Shown in pieces: positions 1 to 5,653 of a stretch of DNA of 5,842 nt. Numbering within the stretch: the stretch's first letter is position 1; every line of letters starts with the position of its first letter. Source of the stretch: Tannerella sp. GTDB lineage: Bacteria > Bacteroidota > Bacteroidia > Bacteroidales > Tannerellaceae. The translations under genes and the position numbers were made by a program. A model generated the notes under the pieces. That model had not been told where the DNA came from. It saw nothing but the letters and a program-made list of their open reading frames with translations, and searched no databases. Where the stretch lies: NCBI GenBank assembly GCA_031272655.1, contig JAISTJ010000201.1, forward strand, positions 1 to 5,842, in the 5' to 3' direction.

Positions 1-161
1 GCCGTCCGTGCAAGCGCCGTCAAAGCCTCCGGCGCAACCTTCAACACCTCTTTGCCTTCAAACGAAGACGTTGATACATAATCTTTTGTGAGTAGATAAT
101 ACTCCGTTGTATCCTTCCCCGTCGGGAAAGGCTCCTGATACTTGAATTGTACTGTTGCCAT
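1..161 (-). CDS. Class I fumarate hydratase, N-terminal fragment (runs off the left edge)
   Basis: The ATG at 161-159 opens a frame that stays open to the window edge, giving 53 complete codons. It begins [13 protein letters not shown] and continues with [12 protein letters not shown] and [16 protein letters not shown] recognise this as the conserved start of the long, iron-sulfur (class I) fumarases of Bacteroidales, which interconvert fumarate and malate in the cytoplasm as part of the reductive succinate-forming branch. The catalytic core and the cysteines that hold the 4Fe-4S cluster lie beyond the edge, so activity cannot be judged. The start is supported by alignment with the family N-terminus and by a TAnnTTTG promoter box ending 22 bases upstream. 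There is no Shine-Dalgarno sequence; the leader is A-rich, as is usual in Bacteroidota. It is divergent from the PAP2 phosphatase gene. Confidence 0.9.
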   Translation of the reverse strand, partial: MATVQFKYQEPFPTGKDTTEYYLLTKDYVSTSSFEGKEVLKVAPEALTALART

Positions 162-183
162 ATTTTTTACTGTTTTTGGGGTA

Positions 184-191
184 CAAAGATA
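184..191 (-). promoter_or_regulatory. Bacteroidota-type -7 box for the fumarase gene
   Basis: Read on the minus strand this is TATCTTTG, an exact match to the Bacteroidota sigma-ABfr -7 consensus TAnnTTTG. The expected transcription start falls around 176-180, leaving an untranslated leader of roughly 15-20 bases before the ATG at 161. No good TTTG -33 element is visible 17-23 bases further upstream, so that part is degenerate. Confidence 0.65.
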
Positions 192-215
192 CACATTATT
201 TTTATACGCTGATTT

Positions 216-246
216 TTTACCGTTTAAAAAATAATGTATATCTTTG
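216..246 (+). promoter_or_regulatory. Bacteroidota-type promoter for the PAP2 phosphatase gene
   Basis: The -7 box TATCTTTG at 239-246 matches TAnnTTTG exactly. Nineteen bases upstream is TTTA (216-219), one mismatch from the TTTG -33 element. Transcription would start near 250-253, only a few bases before the ATG at 256, so the mRNA is probably nearly leaderless. This position also rules out the in-frame TTG at 244, which overlaps the -7 box. Confidence 0.65.
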
Positions 247-255
247 CCACCTGAT

Positions 256-912
256 ATGACGGAACATTTGTTGGAAATTGAGCGTGAAGCTTTTCTTTGG
301 CTTAATGGGATAGGACGTAGCCCTTTCCTCGACGAGTTTATGTGGCTTTTTTCGGGAAAGGTTGCTTGGATAGCGTTGGCGGCTGTATTTGTGGCGGCGC
401 TGTTCTGGCGCAACAAGTCGCATTGGCGCGAAGCCGTTTTGCTGCTTTTCGCTATTGTAGTTGTTATCACTTTTTGCGACCAGTTTGCTTCAGGTTTTTG
501 CAAGCCATTTTTTCAGCGTTTCCGTCCAACGCATCATCCTGATTTTATGAATGATGTACAAACTATTTTCGGTTATCGCGGCGGGAAATACGGCTTTATC
601 TCAAGCCATGCCGCTAACAGTTTCGGTTTTGCCATGCTTACAGCGCTGATATTCAGGTACAAACCTTATACTGTCTCTATCTTCATCTGGGCGCTGATAA
701 CATCATATTCGCGCATCTACCTCGGCGTCCATTTTATTACCGACATCATCCCTGGAGCTATTGTCGGACTGATTACAGGCTATGGCGGGGCGTTTTTTCT
801 AAAAAAAATAACATCATTTGAAACGGTTTTCCCCCGTCAAAACATCAAAATAGTTGTCGGCGCACTTGCCGCTACCGTATTTGTTCTTGTGATAATTAGC
901 ATCTTATATTGA
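256..912 (+). CDS. PAP2-family integral membrane phosphatase
   Basis: A 218-residue membrane protein of the type 2 phosphatidic acid phosphatase family, which removes phosphate from lipid substrates such as undecaprenyl diphosphate, phosphatidylglycerophosphate or lipid A. All three signature motifs are visible: Kx6RP (K83 to R90-P91), the SxH motif in ISSHAAN (S117, H118; the usual PSGH is here ISSH), and SRx5HxxxD (S152-R153, H159, D163). H159 is the expected nucleophile, with H118 and D163 as partners. Hydrophobic segments near residues 36-50, 59-78, 112-134, 138-157, 160-182 and 198-217 suggest about six membrane helices with the active site on the periplasmic side. The ATG at 256 is chosen over an in-frame TTG at 244, because the TTG lies within the promoter. 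Substrate cannot be fixed from sequence; the Bacteroidales homologues I recall are annotated only as PAP2 family. Confidence 0.9.
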   Translation: MTEHLLEIEREAFLWLNGIGRSPFLDEFMWLFSGKVAWIALAAVFVAALFWRNKSHWREAVLLLFAIVVVITFCDQFASGFCKPFFQRFRPTHHPDFMNDVQTIFGYRGGKYGFISSHAANSFGFAMLTALIFRYKPYTVSIFIWALITSYSRIYLGVHFITDIIPGAIVGLITGYGGAFFLKKITSFETVFPRQNIKIVVGALAATVFVLVIISILY

Positions 913-921
913 AATTTTAAT

Positions 922-929
922 TATCTTTG
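922..929 (+). promoter_or_regulatory. -7 box for the DUF2148 gene
   Basis: TATCTTTG lies in the 30-base gap between the PAP2 stop codon and the ATG at 943 and matches TAnnTTTG exactly. The start of transcription would fall near 933-936, giving a leader of only about 7-10 A-rich bases. No -33 TTTG is seen at 17-23 bases upstream, where the sequence is the end of the PAP2 gene. The gene may therefore be transcribed both from here and by readthrough. Confidence 0.55.
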
Positions 930-942
930 TCTCAAAAAAAAT

Positions 943-1476
943 ATGATAGAAAACGAAAGAATTATACGCAAAAGCCTTGTTATTCAGGCTGCAAGGCAAA
1001 TGATGACGGCGGCTCGCACGGCGCCGAAAGGGAAAGGGATAGATATTATTGAGATGGCATTGGCGACCGATGAAGATGTCCATCGCCTGTCTGCCGAGAT
1101 GCTGAAGATTGCCGACGAAAAAGGGCTGAAATTTTTCCTTCGCGATGCGGAAAATATCCTTCAGGCTGACGTTGTGTTACTTATAGGGACGCGCATTCAG
1201 ACACAGGGCTTGAATTGCGCTCATTGCGGATACGCTACCTGCGAAGCCAAACCCGACGCGGAGCCTTGCGCCATCAACATCATTGATACAGGCATCGCAA
1301 TAGGTTCTGCCTGCGCGAAAGCTGCCGATCTGCGGGTTGATACCCGCGTGATGTTCAGCGCCGGACTTGCCGCACAACGTCTTAAAATGCTTGGCGACGA
1401 CTGCCGTTGCGTAATGGCAATACCCGTAAGCGCAACTTCCAAAAACCCATTTTTCGATCGTAAACCAAAGGATTAA
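943..1476 (+). CDS. DUF2148 / ferredoxin-domain cysteine-rich protein
   Basis: A 177-residue soluble protein that I recognise as the DUF2148 family, usually annotated as ferredoxin domain-containing protein and without an established function. The N-terminal half has the family blocks RTAPKGKGIDIIE (26-37) and FFLRDAENILQADVVLLIG (64-82). The centre holds a cysteine cluster, NCAHCGYATC (C92, C95, C100) with C109 a little further on, spaced as in a 4Fe-4S ligand set. Further cysteines are C124, C154 and C156 (DDCRC). No signal peptide or membrane segment is present, so it is expected in the cytoplasm. Binding of an Fe-S cluster is an inference from cysteine spacing. It follows the PAP2 gene by 30 bases, with its own -7 box in the gap, so a shared function is not implied. 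Its stop is 5 bases from the stop of the converging kinase-etherase gene. Confidence 0.88.
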   Translation: MIENERIIRKSLVIQAARQMMTAARTAPKGKGIDIIEMALATDEDVHRLSAEMLKIADEKGLKFFLRDAENILQADVVLLIGTRIQTQGLNCAHCGYATCEAKPDAEPCAINIIDTGIAIGSACAKAADLRVDTRVMFSAGLAAQRLKMLGDDCRCVMAIPVSATSKNPFFDRKPKD

Positions 1477-1481
1477 GTCAT

Positions 1482-3224
1482 TCAAACTTCGATCCATGAG
1501 CGTCTTTTTATAGCTTTATTCAGCTCAAAATCATTTTCTTGCAGTAGTTTTTCCGCTTCTTCGGCGCTGAGTTGCGGAAAAAGCGTCCGCAGGATACTGA
1601 TAGCGCGTTTTATCAGTTTTTCGTTGATACATTTTAGTTCGGTCATATAGCTGCCGTGCACTTTGCCGAGGCGGATCATGGCGGCTGTGGATATGAAATT
1701 CAGGATTTTTTTTGTTGCTGTGCCCGCTTTCATGCGTGTAGAGCCTGCGAGGAGTTCGTTGCCCGTCCGGAGTGCGATTACTTTATTGCAAAACGGTAGT
1801 GACGGGGCGTCTTCTTCCTGAATCATAACTGTATATGCCCCAACGGATTTTGCCAAGCCCAAGCCGGATTGAACATACCAAGCCTGACCGCTTACAGAGA
1901 TGCCTATCACGACGTCGTTGGCGTTAATATTGGTGAGCAGGAGATCTGGAACCGAGCTTGCATCTTCTTCGAAGCGCGATTCAATCTCAATGGCGGCGTC
2001 GGCAAGCCCGCCGGAAATAAGGCATAGAACGCGGTCGGTCGGAAAACCGAAAGTGCAGCCGATTTCTACGGTGTCAATGGCGGCTAACCGTCCGCTTGTG
2101 CCGCTGCCGATGTAAATAAGCCGTCCGCCCGCTTCAAACCGTTTGACTAACTCCTCGACAACCTCACTTGCCGTGTTGAGCGAGAGTTCCAGATTGAGAC
2201 CCGCTTCCTGTTCCGCTTCCCAAAGGCGTTTAACGAGGTTGCCAGAATCTAACTTCTCTAAATGGAGCGTCCTGTCGTATGGCATTTCGGTTGTCATCAG
2301 ACTGTATGCCTTTTGGCTGCGTGTTTTCAGCGCTTTTTCTTCGCCAATCGCCAGCAGGGACGCGCCGACTAAGGGCAATAAATTACCTTCTGGCATTATC
2401 TCGACAACTGTTTTTGCCGAATCGAGCATATTGAGCGTATGAAGAGCGGATTTCAGCTTCGCGGCAAACGGGAAATTCGTTTGTTGCAGGGCGTCCGCTA
2501 ATCCGCCGCCGATAAGTATTTTATCCGTGCGGTAAAGGATGTTTGCCGATGCGATGATTCCTGCAAGATTGCTGATATAAGCGTTTCGCCGGGATTCATA
2601 TTCAGGCAGTTGCAGGATTTTTAGCAGGTCTTCGCCTGCGTTGGCCAACGCGGGGACGCCACCGAGAGCGTCATAACATCCTGATAGCGTGAAAATGCTT
2701 CCAAGCAAGGTGTAAGCAAACTGCGGCGTCCATTTTCGCCCGTTACGCCACACGGTAAAACCTAAGCCGGTTCCAACGGGCATCACTCCAATTGTTTGAT
2801 TACCAGTTAGATACCCCATAGAGGCGGCGCCAATGGCTGCGGCGTCGGCGTCATTAATCAGGCTGACTGCTGCGTGGGTTTTATCCCGCAGATAATCAAT
2901 CCATTCCTTTTTTGTTAAGGCCAGAAGGTGGGGCGCAGTCAAAACCAATTCTTTTCCCGCGTAGTCCACCACTCCGGCTGTGGAAATACCTGTGCCACAG
3001 ACGGCGCTACCTTCGGGTAGCGCTGTCTGTATCAATTCATCTAAAGCCTGCATGAAATCGCCAACATCGGATTCCCTGCCAAGACGACTGCGAACGCGGA
3101 CAACCGCCGCTCTTTTAACCGCCGCCGGAATGTCATTAAACGGCATTTGCTCATCGGCAGGTATTGCAACGCCCTTAATCCACGTGCCGCCAATATCAAT
3201 GCCCAAATAATACGATTTCTTCAT
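1482..3224 (-). CDS. murQ: Fused ROK-type amino-sugar kinase and MurQ-type N-acetylmuramic acid 6-phosphate etherase
   Basis: A 580-residue two-domain cytoplasmic protein. Residues 1-297 look like a ROK sugar kinase: phosphate-binding LGIDIGGTWIKG (7-18), IND with candidate catalytic base D125 (122-125), GTGLGFTVWRNG (151-162) and IGGGL (238-242). The ExGH and CxCGxxGC zinc motif of typical ROK kinases is missing; only SGCYDALGG (181-189) stands there. Residues about 310-580 look like MurQ, a SIS-fold lyase that cleaves the lactyl ether of MurNAc-6-phosphate to GlcNAc-6-phosphate and D-lactate: GSGTSGRL (373-380), ISVSGQ (442-447), GSTRMKAGTATK (494-505), and a helical tail resembling the UBA-like end of MurQ. 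By alignment from memory with E. coli MurQ, E387 matches E83 and E420 matches E114, the catalytic pair. The start at 3224 follows the GH89 stop by 4 bases and fits the family N-terminus; a longer in-frame start at 3281 would overlap GH89 and add 19 unrelated residues. The frame is unbroken across the junction (about 298-312). Substrate is inferred. Confidence 0.85.
   Translation of the reverse strand: MKKSYYLGIDIGGTWIKGVAIPADEQMPFNDIPAAVKRAAVVRVRSRLGRESDVGDFMQALDELIQTALPEGSAVCGTGISTAGVVDYAGKELVLTAPHLLALTKKEWIDYLRDKTHAAVSLINDADAAAIGAASMGYLTGNQTIGVMPVGTGLGFTVWRNGRKWTPQFAYTLLGSIFTLSGCYDALGGVPALANAGEDLLKILQLPEYESRRNAYISNLAGIIASANILYRTDKILIGGGLADALQQTNFPFAAKLKSALHTLNMLDSAKTVVEIMPEGNLLPLVGASLLAIGEEKALKTRSQKAYSLMTTEMPYDRTLHLEKLDSGNLVKRLWEAEQEAGLNLELSLNTASEVVEELVKRFEAGGRLIYIGSGTSGRLAAIDTVEIGCTFGFPTDRVLCLISGGLADAAIEIESRFEEDASSVPDLLLTNINANDVVIGISVSGQAWYVQSGLGLAKSVGAYTVMIQEEDAPSLPFCNKVIALRTGNELLAGSTRMKAGTATKKILNFISTAAMIRLGKVHGSYMTELKCINEKLIKRAISILRTLFPQLSAEEAEKLLQENDFELNKAIKRRSWIEV
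2997..3030. repeat. Near-perfect 15-bp inverted repeat with TTCG loop inside the kinase coding sequence
   Basis: The left arm is ACAGACGGCGCTACC (2997-3011), the loop TTCG (3012-3015) and the right arm GGTAGCGCTGTCTGT (3016-3030). Fourteen of 15 positions pair; the exception is G3003 opposite T3024. In plus-strand RNA that is a G-U pair and the loop is the very stable C(UUCG)G type; in the minus-strand mRNA it becomes an A-C mismatch with a CGAA loop. It encodes roughly residues 67-76 (TALPEGSAVC) of the ROK domain without breaking the frame. No T-run follows on either side, so it does not look like an intrinsic terminator. Confidence 0.8.
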
Positions 3225-3228
3225 AGAG

Positions 3229-5427
3229 CTAATTTTCAAACTCTTTCTCGTATTTCGCCAGCAGTTCTTTGGCAATTGCAATCGGGTCTTCGCCGCTGAC
3301 CGTTGTCGGAAACGTTGTTGTTTCTTTTGCCCATTCGAGTTCGAATTCGAAACTTTTCCTGTTATACGCCTCTGTATCCCACGCTTGATTTTCTGCCAGC
3401 GATTTATCTAACTCTCGATAGAACAAATCCCACCGCCGCGCATAATAATCGCGGAACATTCCCGACCATTGCTTTTTTGCGTAATCATCCAATTCTCTTT
3501 GCGGCACCCCGCCCCATAGCGAGATAATTGTTCTGGCGTTCCATTCGTAGTGTTTACGCTCTTCGTCGGTTTTAGCCCATCGTTTGGCGTCTTCCAACCA
3601 TGTACCGAGCAGGAACTGGTCGTCGCAAGCCAACAAACGGTCAATGTCGAGGCAGAGCGCATTGATTTTGTCCGCCGCCTCTTTTAACGCCTTTCGGTCT
3701 TTGTTGCGATACGCAGTTTCTAATTGCGGATAGTACGAACCGGCGATACTTCCCAAAGCTTCGCGGGCAATGGTCGTTACGTCGAACTGATAGGTACGTT
3801 CTTTGCCAAGTTCATTTTCCGCCTGCAAAAGCGTTTGCCATGCGTTCAGCAAACGGGCGTCCGCCTGCCTGTAACTCACGCCGTGCGATTGATTGTTTCC
3901 TATTCGCGGACGCACCGCAAGCATCGTATTGAATTTCTCTTTCTTTTGATATGCCGATTGATGAAGAATTGTCCATGCCTTTTGCGCATCAGCGTTATCC
4001 TTTCCGTAGCGGCGCACAACAAATTGCCGTATCCAATCCGTTGTTTCGGGGATTTCATTGCGCCATATCATATCCGACTGCCATTCATCTATGAGCGGGT
4101 TCCAACCGATACCCTCCATGATATAACCGACGCCGGAGAGCTTGCCGCCCTCTTTGCCGCGCCCGTTCATCGCTTTCCTCAGGTCGTTCGACATTTTGTC
4201 AATTGCCCCGTGAAGGCTGACATTTGCGCCAAAGTTCTGAATGATAGACCATACCCATGGCTGTCCGCTGAATGCTTCCGTTTTACTCCACATAGGGGTG
4301 TTATCGCACCACAGGTCTAAACACAGCACCTTACCCTGCGGAACGCTACGCAAGAATGCGTCTCTTTGCGGCTTTTTCCAAAAATTCTGTTTAAAATAGA
4401 ACGCCCATCCCTGCAAAACCCAGACCGCTTCGGGGTCAGCGTCTTTCATGCCGCCGTAAATGGCAGCGCCCATACTGCGGAGAGTGACCGTGTCGTTTGT
4501 CGGCGGCTCCATTTCAATGAAAGTGTCGGACGCATAAAGATGGTTGGTACCAAAGAGTTTCGTTTGCTCTTCAACCCATATTTTGCCGACTTTGCGAAAG
4601 TACGGTGTTGTGGGGTCAACAAAATACGTTGAGGGAAAACTCGCCCAAGGAGCGAGTTTCACAAGTTTTACGTCTTTATTCACTTCTTCCAACGCTTTCG
4701 GCGCGTGTCCGGTGAATCCCTGCAAAACGGGCGTCATTCCAAGCGCTCTTTCTCGTTCAAGTATCTGTTTTTCAAGCGTTATATGCTCGTCAATCCATGT
4801 TTGAGGCAACGGTCCAGCCCATCCGTCAATGCAGCCCATCCAACCGAAAGGGAGGAACGCCGGACCGACGAAAAATTCTTGCATTTGCTCTTCGCTTAAT
4901 CCTAAACGTTTGCCGACATTTTGCCATACGCCTTCCTGACCTGTTACCGAAAGCGGAGCATTGACGCCGTAGAGCGCCATCAGGTCTATCATACGTTCCC
5001 AGTCGTCCCAGTCCCAGAACGCCATCGTGTAGCTGAAAGCGCAGTAGTTGAAATAGTAGCGGTACTTGTGGGGCGACACGACGCGCACTTTCTCCGGTAT
5101 TTCGGGCAATGTTGCCGGTACGTTCAGCTGTTTCGTGCGGTAAGTAATCTGGCAGTTGAGGTAATGCTTCAGGTACCAGTTCAAGCCGCTTGCCATCGAA
5201 ACGCCGTTGTTGCCGCGCACAAGCAGTTTGCCGTCGGCGGTTTGCAGTTCAAACACATCCCCGCCGCTGTCGGCAGGAATAGCCTCAAATGTAACTCGTC
5301 CGAGCATAGCCGGAACCATGCGCTGCAGCACACCTTCAGCCGCCTCAACCGACGGGTCTTTCCCGCAGGAGGACAGACATGCGATAAAGACTGTTGTTAA
5401 TGCTGTTAATAAGAAAATTTTGTTCAT
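3229..5427 (-). CDS. GH89 alpha-N-acetylglucosaminidase, lipoprotein
   Basis: A 732-residue glycoside hydrolase of family GH89, related to human NAGLU and clostridial mucin-active enzymes, which release terminal alpha-linked N-acetylglucosamine with retention. The N-terminus has a lipoprotein signal peptide: hydrophobic core at 4-18 and lipobox LSSC with lipidated C21, followed by GKD. An N-terminal NAGLU domain spans about 28-115, the catalytic barrel about 118-455 and a helical C-terminal domain about 460-725. Strong family blocks are KYRYYFNYCAFSYT (121-134), FWDWDDWERMIDLMALYGVN (137-156), GPLPQTW (205-211), GMTPVLQGFTGHAP (230-243) and LYASDTFIEMEPP (297-309). From memory of human NAGLU, E305 matches E316 and E438 (IMEGIG) matches E446, the catalytic pair. 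It probably works on the cell surface or in the periplasm. It is first in a two-gene unit with the kinase-etherase, 4 bases away, and has a clear promoter upstream. Natural substrate (mucin, heparan-type or bacterial glycan) cannot be read from sequence. Confidence 0.95.
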   Translation of the reverse strand: MNKIFLLTALTTVFIACLSSCGKDPSVEAAEGVLQRMVPAMLGRVTFEAIPADSGGDVFELQTADGKLLVRGNNGVSMASGLNWYLKHYLNCQITYRTKQLNVPATLPEIPEKVRVVSPHKYRYYFNYCAFSYTMAFWDWDDWERMIDLMALYGVNAPLSVTGQEGVWQNVGKRLGLSEEQMQEFFVGPAFLPFGWMGCIDGWAGPLPQTWIDEHITLEKQILERERALGMTPVLQGFTGHAPKALEEVNKDVKLVKLAPWASFPSTYFVDPTTPYFRKVGKIWVEEQTKLFGTNHLYASDTFIEMEPPTNDTVTLRSMGAAIYGGMKDADPEAVWVLQGWAFYFKQNFWKKPQRDAFLRSVPQGKVLCLDLWCDNTPMWSKTEAFSGQPWVWSIIQNFGANVSLHGAIDKMSNDLRKAMNGRGKEGGKLSGVGYIMEGIGWNPLIDEWQSDMIWRNEIPETTDWIRQFVVRRYGKDNADAQKAWTILHQSAYQKKEKFNTMLAVRPRIGNNQSHGVSYRQADARLLNAWQTLLQAENELGKERTYQFDVTTIAREALGSIAGSYYPQLETAYRNKDRKALKEAADKINALCLDIDRLLACDDQFLLGTWLEDAKRWAKTDEERKHYEWNARTIISLWGGVPQRELDDYAKKQWSGMFRDYYARRWDLFYRELDKSLAENQAWDTEAYNRKSFEFELEWAKETTTFPTTVSGEDPIAIAKELLAKYEKEFEN

Positions 5428-5468
5428 GTTTCAATAGTTAGTTACCGGCTATCGCCTAAAATACACCG

Positions 5469-5500
5469 CAAAAGTATAAAAACATTTCCATAGTGCCAAA
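5469..5500 (-). promoter_or_regulatory. Bacteroidota promoter for the GH89/kinase-etherase unit
   Basis: On the minus strand the -33 element TTTG (5500-5497) is followed, after a 20-base spacer, by the -7 element TACTTTTG (5476-5469). Both match the Bacteroidota sigma-ABfr consensus TTTG-N17-23-TAnnTTTG exactly. Transcription would begin near 5463-5465, giving a leader of about 36-38 bases before the ATG at 5427. This is the most complete promoter in the window. No regulator-binding repeat was recognised around it. Confidence 0.75.
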
Positions 5501-5653
5501 TTTTTTTTCTAAAATACTGATATTATTTTTTGCAATCTATCTAAAAAATAATGTTGCACATTTGCGGTTAAAATACATCAATTTGCATCAAAATATAACA
5601 CCATGATGGTTACAGAGGCTTTGCTTTTACGTTTTTATCCCTGGCGTTCTATG

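Larger units (their letters stand above)
184..246. repeat. Inverted repeat formed by two facing-away promoter cores
   Basis: The 20 bases at 227-246 on the plus strand and the 20 bases at 184-203 on the minus strand are identical except for one position (A versus G, AATAATGTRTATCTTTG core). The arms are separated by 23 bases (204-226). Each arm ends in TATCTTTG, so each is a promoter core pointing outward, one to the fumarase and one to the PAP2 gene. The symmetry goes beyond the 8-base consensus: the A-run and AATAATGT are shared too. That could reflect a shared factor or simply AT-rich promoter preference. Confidence 0.6.

Noticed and set aside
244..255. TTG start giving the PAP2 protein four extra residues
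   Set aside because: The TTG lies inside the TATCTTTG -7 box and upstream of the expected transcription start; the ATG at 256 fits the family N-terminus better.
1477..1510. Terminator between the converging DUF2148 and kinase-etherase genes
   Set aside because: A short T-run (1504-1508) is present but no stable stem precedes it on the plus strand; the gap itself is only 5 bases.
3101..3127. Direct repeat AACCGCCGC twice, 19 bases apart
   Set aside because: It encodes two Ala-Ala-Val runs in the kinase and is too short and codon-driven to suggest a functional repeat.
3225..3281. Upstream ATG at 3281 adding 19 residues to the kinase-etherase
   Set aside because: The extension overlaps the end of the GH89 gene, is basic and unlike any ROK N-terminus, while MKKSYYLGIDIGGT at 3224 starts exactly where the domain should.
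3724..4320. Long plus-strand open frame (198 codons) opposite the GH89 gene
   Set aside because: It lies entirely within a gene with catalytic residues and family motifs throughout; its translation shows no recognisable domain and no promoter precedes it.
4637..4659. 8-bp inverted repeat AAACTCGC / GCGAGTTT with a 7-base loop in GH89
   Set aside because: Short enough to arise by chance in several kilobases, inside conserved coding sequence and without a T-run.
4921..5400. Plus-strand open frame (159 codons) opposite the GH89 N-terminal region
   Set aside because: Antisense shadow of conserved GH89 coding sequence; rich in His, Arg and Val with no domain-like pattern.
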